Shown here piece after piece: positions 55,885 through 64,000 of a stretch of 64,000 nucleotides of DNA (its first letter is position 1; each line of letters starts with the position of its first letter). The DNA is from Budorcas taxicolor (Eukaryota > Chordata > Mammalia > Artiodactyla > Bovidae), in assembly GCF_023091745.1 (NCBI RefSeq), contig NC_068912.1, positions 106,013,567-106,077,566 on the forward strand, read 5' to 3'. The translations under genes were made by a program, and so were the position numbers. The notes under the pieces were generated by a model. The model was given only the letters and a program-made list of their open reading frames with translations. It had not been told where the DNA came from and ran no database searches.

Positions 55885-56039
55885 CAAACACCAAACCTTT
55901 TAATAAAGCTACTACTAACATTTCACCAAAATTCATTCTTTCACTTTCTCCTCCCTCACATCCTGATAAGGATAGTAAGGAACAGTGAAATGAACTATAA
56001 ACATAAGAACATGGAAAAATGAAGTATCCTGTGTAATAT

Positions 56040-56226
56040 TAACAACTACCACTTAAACACTCATGAGGTACCAAGCTTTGAGTGTTTTCACACACCTCTC
56101 ATTTATTCTTCACACCACCACCAAGGCAAGTATTGTTATCCCCGGTTTAAGGTTAGGAAAATCAATACTCAGAGAAATTAGGTAACTTGCCAAGGATTCC
56201 AAAGCCAGTGGTGGTCTTTCCTCTAA
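56040..56226 (-). repeat. MIR SINE remnant
   Basis: TTCTTCACACCACCACCAAG, CCCCGGTTTAAGGTTAGGAA, ATTAGGTAACTTGCCAAGGA: the MIR core in reverse. Confidence 0.75.
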
Positions 56227-56228
56227 AC

Positions 56229-56460
56229 CAGGCATTTCTCAAAGTGTGTTCCACCGAGCAAAAGACCTGAGAGATAGTCCTAGAAAAAAAAGGGATTCCT
56301 TGGTCAAATCTCTGAACAGTCCTGCAATGAAGAAAACTGTTCACTCTTACTGAAACCCAATGTTACCCAAACTGATTTGACCAGAGAACCCTTTTACACA
56401 TATCATTAACACGACATAAAGTCCATGTTCCTGGTTCAGTACACACTTTGGAAAATGCTG
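56229..56460. mobile_element. Non-autonomous hAT transposon with both terminal inverted repeats
   Basis: The left end CAGGCATTTCTCAAAGTGTG is the inverse, with two changes and one missing base, of the right end CACACTTTGGAAAATGCTG. The 232-bp body encodes nothing. CAG...CTG ends fit hAT MER elements. No 8-bp target duplication is left, so it is old. Confidence 0.75.
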
Positions 56461-56627
56461 CTCGGAGCGGTACTCACATTGATTTGTACAGTGTTGTGAA
56501 CAAGCCCTTGATTTATAAATAGTAAACATTCAACATGTGTGTGGCACTGTTACACAGTATTATTTAAAGAACAGAGGTGGGAATGTGCATGTTAAGGTGA
56601 GTGGCAAGCGAGATGGTTCACCTAACA

Positions 56628-56806
56628 CAGTGTTTCTGCAACTTGAAAGTGCTTCTGAATCACCAGGGAAATCCTATTAAAATGCAGATTCTAATTCAGC
56701 AGGTCTGGAATGGGATCTGAGATTGTGCTTTTCTAATAAGCCTCACAGATAATATCCCTGCTACTAGGCCTACAGGCCACATGTTGAACAGAAATCGTTA
56801 AAATTA
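56628..56806 (+). repeat. MER5A-like hAT transposon
   Basis: CAGTGTTTCTGCAACTTGAA, GAATCACCAGGGAAATCCTA and TGCAGATTCTAATTCAGCAG match the common MER5A phrase order. Confidence 0.75.
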
Positions 56807-56879
56807 ATGATAAACCACCAGGGTTGGGGGAACCATTGGCCCAATCTTAACTATGTATGAGAATTAACTGCAGAGATTT

Positions 56880-57560
56880 TAAAATTTTCTCTTTTTAAAA
56901 AAAAAGGTAACATTATACATGCAAATGACACAAAAGTCAAAAGGCACACAAAAAGATGTATAGTTAAAAGTTGTCTCCCTTCTACTCTGACTCCAGTCTC
57001 TTAGTCTCCTTCCTCAAGAAACAATAATCATTTTTGTTTATCCTTCCAGTACAGTTCGGAAAAGGCAATGACACCGCACTGCAGTACTCTTGCCTGGAAA
57101 ATCCCAGGGACAGGGGAGCCTGTGGGCTGCCGTCTATGGGGTCGCACAGAGTCAAACACGACTGAAGCGACTTAGCAGCAGCAGCCAGTACAGTTTGTTC
57201 ATCCTTCTGAGTACAGAAGACCTATTTCTTTTCCTATTTAATATATCATACAGGTCATTCTATCACATCACTGTACACTGAGAGCTCAATACTTTTAACA
57301 AGTGTGTTTATTCCACTGTACAGATCAAATATAACTAATTTAACCAATCCCCTCCTGATAAACTTTCAAGTTGTTTCCAATCTTTGGCAACTGTCAATAA
57401 TGCTACAATTTACATCCCTGTACAGAGACCATTTCACAATGCAAGGCTGTATCTATAGAAAAAATTCCTAGAAGTGAAACTGTTGCCAGGTGGATGTGCA
57501 GAGATTGTACCAATTTATACTCCCAGCACACATCGGTGGAAGGGGCTTGTTTCCTGTGGC
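56880..57560. mobile_element. Old L1-type remnant interrupted by Bov-A2
   Basis: CAAAAGTCAAAAGGCACACA, TTGTTTCCAATCTTTGGCAA, AATTCCTAGAAGTGAAACTG and TGTACCAATTTATACTCCCA are the phrases of an old L1M-type region. Orientation is not settled. Confidence 0.55.
57057..57184 (+). mobile_element. Single-monomer Bov-A SINE with target-site duplication
   Basis: One Bov-A unit with the start of a first monomer joined to the end of a second and a (CAG)n tail. Flanks CCAGTACAGTT at 57046-57056 and 57185-57195 are identical. Confidence 0.9.
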
Positions 57561-58184
57561 ACTTCAGAAAGGTCAGTATTCAGAGCTTCAACTCTGGAGA
57601 TTCTGATTTAGTAGATGGAGCCTGGACCTGGGATATGTGTCTGTGTGTTCTGGCTTTAAATTCCACAGATACTTTAATACACAGTCAAGGTCAAAAGGCA
57701 TGGACAGAAAATAGATCACTTGCATTTGGACTTCTTTTAGTCCCACAAGCACTAAATTCCACAAAACGAACTCACAATCATATCTCAAAGAGCTCCTCAT
57801 TCCTTACTTCTATTTTCAGTAATGGTATTCTCTCAATTTTTTAAAAAAGTGAAATTCTGGCATTACCCTTCCTTGCCAACTCCTTTCCTAAGAAAATCAA
57901 CTTAGTTACCGTGTCCTAGCAATTCTTTTAAAAATTCTCTCCAACCTAATTACTTCATGTTATTTCTTGCCACATCTGTCCCCTCCATCCTAAACCCCCT
58001 AATATCAGATTATGCTCCATTTATCTACTTTATCAAGTATATGCATTTTCACAAATCTCACACCTGAAAACAGGTATGTTAGCTATACCACTCAACCACT
58101 CTAAATTCCTGTAACATTTTACTTATTTTACCACACTTATTTTTCTCTTTACATATAGTAATAAATGATCAGAGTATATAAAGG

Positions 58185-58410
58185 TCAAGATCTTAGATTT
58201 TGGAATCAATTAACTGAGGCCAAATCATGACTCTCATACATACTAGTTGTGAGGCCCTTGGACAAATTAGACCTTCCTGAGTCTCAAGTTTCTTTAACTA
58301 TGAAAAGACTGCCTCACAGAGATGAGGGATCATAAACGAAACACCAGAATGCAAGTAAGACATGGAACACAGTGGCCAGGCAGAATGAATGCTCAATACT
58401 ACTTGCTTTT
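58185..58410 (+). repeat. MIR SINE remnant
   Basis: GGCCAAATCATGACTCTCAT, TAGTTGTGAGGCCCTTGGAC and TTTCTTTAACTATGAAAAGA match the MIR order. Confidence 0.7.
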
Positions 58411-58549
58411 CTTTGACTCTGATATCTACATTATACTATCAGCAATTTGAGGACAAATACTGTGTCGTGTTAACTTTTGGATAAAACCATGTATTTAGAA
58501 ACCAAATGGTTATCACTTTTAATCAATCAAAACCCTTTAAATATTTCCT

Positions 58550-58690
58550 CACCTGGGCTCAAATTCTGTCTCCACAATTTTAACTATATGGCCTTGCCCA
58601 TGTGTAATCTCTTGCCTGTTGAACGGATTAAATGAGACGGAAAACACAGTGCCCATCACATAACGGGCACGCTATAAATCACAGCTATTA
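58550..58690 (+). repeat. MIR SINE remnant
   Basis: GGGCTCAAATTCTGTCTCCA, TTGAACGGATTAAATGAGAC and CAGTGCCCATCACATAACGG fit MIR. Confidence 0.7.
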
Positions 58691-59189
58691 CTTCTATGAG
58701 GTAAAACTACTTTACTCAATATATTACAGTCACAGTTAAACCACTATATCAATTTTTAACAGAGATCAAAGCTGCATTTTAAAAACACTTTGTTATGTTA
58801 AAAATCAATCCTTACTTAACTGTACTTTTAAAAAGGAATCCATCCATACACTTCAATATTTAAAACGACACAATAAAGTGTACACTAAGAAGTCTCACTC
58901 CCAATTGTGTTCCCTTCTGTGTTCATTTTTCAAACATTTTAATACAAAAAATGTTTAACCATATAGCCTCTCCTCCAGCTAGATTCAACAACTGAACCAT
59001 TTTGCCATATTTCTTTGTCTAGTTTTTCTTTTTCTGAGCCCCTTAAAAGTAAGTTGTAAACATCATGACGGTTTACCTCCTATATACTTCAACATGTAAT
59101 AAATTGTAACATTTAAGGTCCAGTGAAAAATTATCTTTGCCTTTTTTAACAGAAGAGTGCTGTTTGTTTGCTTATTTTACAGAAGGCTC

Positions 59190-59860
59190 AGGTGACACAT
59201 GACAAGTCATACAATGGCTTTAGAGGTATGTGGTAGAAGGGAAACAACAGACTGGGGTGGGAAGAAAAACAACCAGGAAGAAGTAAGAGCTGGCGGGTTC
59301 CTTCTCTACTAGATTGAGGGGAGGAAGTTACTGCCTCTGAACAATTAGGATGGCTCTCTTCCCTCAACCCTTAGTAGGGAGAAAAATAAAAGAGCAAAAG
59401 CCTATTGATTTGGCCCTCCTGAGTCTCAAGAAAAATAAGGAAAAGCCAGTGTTTTGATGTCATGAATTAAGAGGGGAGGAGGATGCTGGGGAAGGCACAA
59501 GTCAGTTGGAAAAACTGACAGATACCAGATGGCAGCTCTGGGTTTCCTCTAGCACAGTGAAAGGGGGTCTCCAAGGTTGATGGGCCTGAGGACTTTTGAG
59601 CTGTGGGTTGCTGCCATCACCACTGGAAGTATGGGTAGTTTGTGGGCACTGAGGCTCAGGCCAAGAACCACTAGGGGGACCTTGGCTGGGCTTGGTCTTG
59701 CCATCTCTACATTTTGTGGTAGGCTGCTAGGGTGGCCTGGGGTAAAAGCCCAGGCCATACCTGGGTGGGAGGACTTGTTCATTTCCCTGCCCATCAGGCC
59801 AGGCAAAAGTGTTAACAACTGGTACATATTACATGCTTCAGTAAAAAACGTCTTTTTTTT
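59190..59860. other. GC-richer intronic block, unassigned
   Basis: A locally GC-richer stretch with many GGG runs (GACTGGGGTGGGAAGAAAAA, GGTGGCCTGGGGTAAAAGCC). A 104-codon open frame crosses it and runs into a poly-G tract, so it is unlikely to be coding. It may be an old LTR; unresolved. Confidence 0.35.
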
Positions 59861-59887
59861 GGCGGCGGGGGGGGGAGGTGCGGGGGT

Positions 59888-60083
59888 GTGAAAGTGAAAG
59901 CCACTCAGTCCTGTCAGACTCTTAGTGACCCCATGGACTATACAGTCCATGGAATTCTCTAGGACAGAATACTGGAGTGGGTAGCCTTTCCCTTTTCCAG
60001 GGCATCTTCCCAATCCAGGGATCAAACCCAGGTCTCGCACATTGCAGGCAGATTCTTTACCAGCTGAGCCACAAAGGAAACCC
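59888..60083 (-). mobile_element. Bov-tA SINE
   Basis: Reverse copy with box GGATCAAACCCAGGTCTCGC and head CAGCTGAGCCACAAAGGAAA, preceded by a poly-G/GGGGGTG tract. Confidence 0.88.
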
Positions 60084-60799
60084 TTTTTTTTGAGGGGCAG
60101 GAGAGGGGGCAGTAGTAAATTTGAGACTTCATGGCAGGAAAAATAAAAATCTAATGCACCTTTTTTTTTAATTCAAAAAACTAAACCAAAAGGCATTTAC
60201 TCAGTTACTTGGAAGTTAAAAAATTTATTTTTAATGTTTCTGATTAGTACACTACTGAAAAACAGCAATTAATGAAATGATAGTCACTGCTCTCAACCAT
60301 CAAATGTGTTAGTATCTGGGCTGCAAGGGCAATGAAGCTACACAGGAGGCTTTCTAAATCTGTTGATCTGAAATTAGTAAGGGCCAGTTGCAAAAGCAAG
60401 CAGGTCACAGGCTGCTCACCACTTACATTGTGGTTCTCAGAAAAATTCCTTACATATGTAGGTATCCTATACCCATTCAGAATTTTACAGAATATACAGG
60501 ATACCATAGGATATTAGGCAAACAGTGCTTCTCCCCATTTCGTTTTTTTCTATGTAAAAAAAAAGAAACAAAAACTGAGTACTATTAATTCCAGAGGTAG
60601 GAGGGTGAAATATTTGATTAGTTACATCAGGAAAAATAAATGAGGGACATTTAATGCAATTCCATCTCTTCCCTCTGGGGCTTGAACCTGTCTACAAAGG
60701 TCATGCACTCTTCACTCCTGGATCCTTATCTGGGAATCTGCTAATTCTAGGATCCTTTTGCAACTATTTGGTGTTGTCCTCTAATTTTTTTTTTTTTTA

Positions 60800-60846
60800 A
60801 CTTCCCAGGTGGCAGTAGTGGTAAACATCCCACCTGCCAATGCAAT
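60800..60846 (+). mobile_element. Bov-tA SINE 5' fragment
   Basis: Only the first ~45 bases remain: ACTTCCCAGGTGGCAGTAGT and CACCTGCCAATGCA, after a run of T. Confidence 0.6.
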
Positions 60847-61165
60847 TTTTAATAATGATAAAGGCAAACACTGAGCGTCTACCTGCCTATATTTACAAAA
60901 GGATGCCATGTATCAAGAATCTCAACATAAAACATATATACAAATCTATTTTCTATTTAACAGGTCTTTTTTTCCTTATCAGTATAACTGATAAGCAGTA
61001 GAATTATCAGAGATAAGGAACCAAGAGAAAATCTAAGCGCTCTTATTATCAATCATCTCACTATAAAGAAAAACCCAAATAACATGCATACAATAGGTTA
61101 TCAAACTTGGGGAATGAATAAGTTAACTGAAATATTTTAAGACATGTCTCCATGCTAAATAGCTT

Positions 61166-62215
61166 CAGTTCAGTTCAGTTCAGTCACTCAGTCGTGTCTG
61201 ACTCTTTGCGACCCCATGAATCGCAGCATGCCAGGCCTCCCTGTCCATCACCAACTCCCGGAGTTTACTCAGACTCACGTCCATCGAGTCCGTGATGCCA
61301 TCCAGCCATCTCATCCTCTGTCCTCCCCTTCTCCTCCTGCCCCCAATCCCTCCCAGCATCAGAGTCTTTTCCAATGAGTCAACTCTTCACATGAGGTGGC
61401 CAAAGTACTGGAGGTTTCAGCTTTAGCATCATTCCTTCCAAAGAAATCCCAGGGTTGATCTCCTTCAGAATGGACTGGTTGGATCTCCTTGCAGTCCAAG
61501 GGACTCTCAAGAGTCTTCTCCAACACCACAGTTCAAACTCATCAATTCTTCGGTGCTCAGCCTCCTTCACAGCCCAATTCTCACATCCATACATGACCAC
61601 TGGAAAAACCACAGCCTTGACTAGACAGACCTTAGTCGGCAAAGTAATATCTCTGCTTTTGAATATACTATCTAGGTTGGTCATAAATTTTCTTCCAAGG
61701 AGTAAGCGTCTTTTAATTTCATGGCTGCAGTCACCATCTGCAGTGATTTTGGAGCCCCAAAAAATAAAGTTTGACACTGTTTCCACTGTTTTCCCATCTA
61801 TTTCCCATGAAGTGATGGGACTGGATGCCATGATCTTCGTTTTCTGAATGCTGAGCTTTAAGCCAACTTTTTCACTCTCCTCTTTTACTTTCATTGAGAG
61901 GCTTTTTAGCTCCTCTTCACTTTCTGCCATAAGGGTGGTGTCATCTGCATATCTGAGGTGATTGATATTTCTCCCGGCACTCTTGATTCCAGCTTGTGTT
62001 TCTTCCAGTCCAGCGTTTCTCTTGATATACTCCTCATATAAGTTAAATAAGCAGGGTGACAATACACAGCCTTGACGTACTCCTTTTCCTATCTGGAACC
62101 AGTCTGTTGTTCCATGTCCAGATCTAACTGTTGCTTCCTGACCTGCATATAGATTTCTCAAGAGGCAGGTTAGGTGGTCTGGTATTCCCATCTCTTTCAG
62201 AATTTTCCACAGTGT
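61166..62215 (-). mobile_element. BovB LINE, reverse-transcriptase and C-terminal part
   Basis: About 1 kb of BovB in reverse, with the exact 3' end at 61166. An open frame of ~280 codons (from about 62221 down to 61379) carries RT motifs, including RQGCVLSPCLFNLY and LRYADDTTLM, the catalytic YADD box. One extra base near 61410-61425 shifts the frame; the last ~65 codons continue in another frame. The endonuclease domain is missing, so it cannot act on its own. It is the best preserved BovB coding stretch in the window. Confidence 0.92.
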
Positions 62216-62221
62216 GCCCAT

Positions 62222-62398
62222 TTCTTTGTGACCTTAGGGACTGTAGCCCACCAGGCTCCTGTGACCATGGGATTCTCTAGCAAGGAATATTGGAGTTGGT
62301 TGCCATGGGGGATCTTCCTGACCCAGGATCAAACCCTTGTCTCTTACGTCTCCTGCGCTGGCAGGTTCTTTATCATTAGTGCCACCAGGGAGGCCCAT
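62222..62398 (-). mobile_element. Bov-tA SINE abutting BovB
   Basis: Reverse: TTTGTGACCTTAGGGACTGT, GTTGCCATGGGGGATCTTCC, box CAGGATCAAACCCTTGTCTC. It lacks the usual terminal GTCGCTCAGTCG and begins directly at the BovB truncation point. Confidence 0.85.
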
Positions 62399-63085
62399 AT
62401 TTTAAGACATCAACATACAAAAGGCCTGAGACTTGAACTAAAGATATATCAAAAGCGTAAATAAAAACTGTTTTGAAACTCATTCTTATTCCAGAAACAT
62501 ACTTAACAAACATGTGATCCTTGTTAATTTTCTACTAACTTAAAGCAAACAAAATCATAAATGTTGGACATGTAAAATGAGATATTTTGTGCATCTAAAT
62601 GGAAACATCAACCCAAATCCACAAATCTGTTGGTCTTCAACTGATAATTTTAAATGAAAATTTTCTTCTTTGTGTATCTCTATAAAATGCTAAATTCCAA
62701 TGTTTCTTAAATCTAAAATAAAGAGTAATTTTCTGTCATAGTCCTCAGCTCTAGTAACCAGTAAACAAAATATAAGCAAAGCTCTACTATATACCAAGGA
62801 CTAGAAGCAGAGTATTAATTTCTATCACAGGAGCTCTGTATAAACATTGTTATTCAAAGCAGTATTTAAAAACAAGTACAAAGGGATACTTTTAAAACTC
62901 TAGGTTAAAATTCAAGAATCTTTAAACAAAACATTAAGTGCTAATGGTTAGTTTTTACTATTCAAAGGAGACCAGAATGACTGGTTATTTCACACAGGTG
63001 ACATCCACAAAATTTTAACCCATAAAATTTTTAATTCTCTTAGAACTAAATCCTCCTTCAGTAGTCAGTATAGTTTTAAGCTTAC

Positions 63086-63218
63086 CTTCTTCTGTTTCTA
63101 CTGGCTGTTGAGACAAAATTTTAAGAAGAACAGGATTTTTCCACACCCCTTCCTTGGTAACATGAACCAGTATTTGTAGGTTATTATTCCCAAATTCCAA
63201 TAATGCATCATGTGACTC
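63086..63218 (-). CDS. RLF: RLF internal coding exon (first one visible; probably exon 4)
   Basis: This 133-nt exon encodes 44 codons beginning ESHDALLEFG and ending QQPVETEE, plus the first base of a valine codon. The acceptor is AG at 63219-63220 directly after a run of T on the transcript strand. The donor is GTAAGC from 63085. The 5' phase is 0. Its number in the gene (fourth of eight) is inferred from family knowledge, because upstream exons are outside the window. Confidence 0.92.
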
Positions 63219-64000
63219 CTAAAAAAAAAAAAAAGGCATATCCAGAAAACAGGCAATATAAAGTCTTTTTGCCTTCTCAATATATCTGAAAGTCTATGAC
63301 AAGTCTTGTATCTTGGATTTCCTAAAAATAAATAAGCAAGAGGAAAAAAAATAGCTATCCTCAAAGTTTTATGGAATTCTGTTGCTGCGTTTAAATAATG
63401 AAACTAGGGCATTTTCACTAAGTTAAAGAGTACCTTTAAAATGTTTTCTTGAATTCTCCTATGTAAAATTATCACAATTCAATTTACATCCTTGAATTAC
63501 TAAATTATTTTAAGGTCACTGGCACAGCTTTGTTTTAAAAGATTCTGCAGTATTCACACAGGCAACCTATTCCTTCTAACATAAGCATGACAACGATATC
63601 TATTGTTATATATCTTTTTAATTGTTTAAATTCTTCTATCAAAAGACTTTAAACGACAGATGGCTCCAGGGACTTTCAATGCAGGGACCACAGGTTCAAT
63701 CTCTGGTTGGGAAACTAAGATTCCACAAGCTGAGCAGCATGACCAAATAAACAAATAAAGACAAAAAATTCTAAATAACCTCAAATAGAGTCTTCAAAAA
63801 CTATGGTGGAATTTTAAAAATAATTTCTTGTTTAAGGTAAAACTATCCAAAGTCCACATCTTGAAATCTACAATATAGAAATACAAGTGCAAGATGTTCA
63901 CTCTAGCATTATTTACAATAAACAGCAGAGAGATCTGGCCAAATAATTTATGGTGCAGCCACATAACAGAATCCCAGGCAATCATCAAGGAAGATGCAAT
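63219..64000 (-). other. RLF: RLF intron upstream of the 63086-63218 exon (partial)
   Basis: The start of the intron lies outside the window. Only a CHR fragment was recognised; no further RLF exon is seen before base 64000. Confidence 0.8.
63660..63770 (+). mobile_element. CHR-type tRNA SINE, partial
   Basis: GCAGGGACCACAGGTTCAAT, CTCTGGTTGGGAAACTAAGA and TTCCACAAGCTGAGCAGCAT with an A-rich tail; the head is degraded. Confidence 0.75.

Larger units (their letters stand above)
55512..63085 (-). other. RLF: RLF intron between the 63086-63218 and 55309-55511 exons
   Basis: A 7.6-kb intron holding CHR, MIR, hAT, L1, Bov-A2, Bov-tA and a long BovB fragment, listed apart. Stretches 57560-58170 and 58690-59190 show nothing firm. 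Confidence 0.85.
16811..64000 (-). other. RLF: RLF gene span (3' part; 5' end outside window)
   Basis: Five coding exons and the 3' UTR of RLF lie here, transcribed right to left. Exons are 63086-63218, 55309-55511, 31731-31867, 26482-26623 and 17261-21910. Each intron begins GT and ends AG, and the phases join: intron after 63086 phase 1, after 55309 phase 0, after 31731 phase 2, after 26482 phase 0. The joined reading frame is 5,265 nt (1,754 residues plus stop). From memory of the family the full protein is about 1,910 residues, so about 160 N-terminal residues, exons 1-3 and the promoter are missing to the right. The 3' limit is set by a candidate poly(A) signal and is approximate. Confidence 0.93.

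Noticed and set aside
59577..59891. 104-codon open frame on the plus strand
   Set aside because: It ends in a poly-G-encoded glycine run next to a SINE and has no domain; composition alone explains the open frame.
17261..64000. A new multi-gene system in the window
   Set aside because: Everything coding resolves to RLF, TMCO2, one ribosomal pseudogene and transposon fragments; no cluster of unknown genes is present.

Overview
The window is nuclear DNA from a ruminant, most likely a bovid. It is full of repeats typical of Pecora: Bov-tA and Bov-A2 SINEs, BovB LINE fragments and cetartiodactyl CHR-type tRNA SINEs. Older mammalian repeats (MIR, L2, L1, hAT remnants) are also present. I can support two protein-coding genes, both on the minus strand, and one processed pseudogene on the plus strand. 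Gene names and families come from recognising the proteins; no database search was run.

RLF (rearranged L-myc fusion, a widely spaced C2H2 zinc-finger protein) covers about 16.8 kb to past the right edge. Five coding exons can be placed: 63086-63218, 55309-55511, 31731-31867, 26482-26623 and the very large terminal exon 17261-21910. All splice junctions are GT-AG and all phases join. Together they give 1,754 codons plus a stop, the C-terminal bulk of a protein that is about 1,910 residues in mammals. The exons for the first ~160 residues and the promoter lie beyond base 64000.

TMCO2, a small membrane/coiled-coil protein, lies downstream of RLF on the same strand. It has two coding exons, 9083-9316 and 6722-7036, giving an intact 182-residue protein. 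The RLF-TMCO2 order matches the mammalian chromosome-1p34-type synteny block.

Layout. 1-6.1 kb: repeats, an RPL19 processed pseudogene broken by a SINE, and two probable minus-strand retroviral LTR remnants. 6.4-9.3 kb: TMCO2. 9.3-16.8 kb: intergenic, mostly SINEs, a BovB 3' end and L2/MIR. 16.8-21.9 kb: RLF last exon. 21.9-64 kb: RLF introns, including a 23.4-kb intron that holds two large mosaics of minus-strand L1 (40.4-44.0 and 50.3-53.4 kb) cut by BovB, Bov-tA, CHR and a younger L1. 

I found no RNA gene, CRISPR array or evidence of a new multi-gene system. The items most worth a second look are the nested CHR/LTR/SINE insertion, the weak TMCO2 splice donor, the SUMO-type motifs in RLF, several private tandem duplications in the introns, and two intronic stretches I could not assign to a family.
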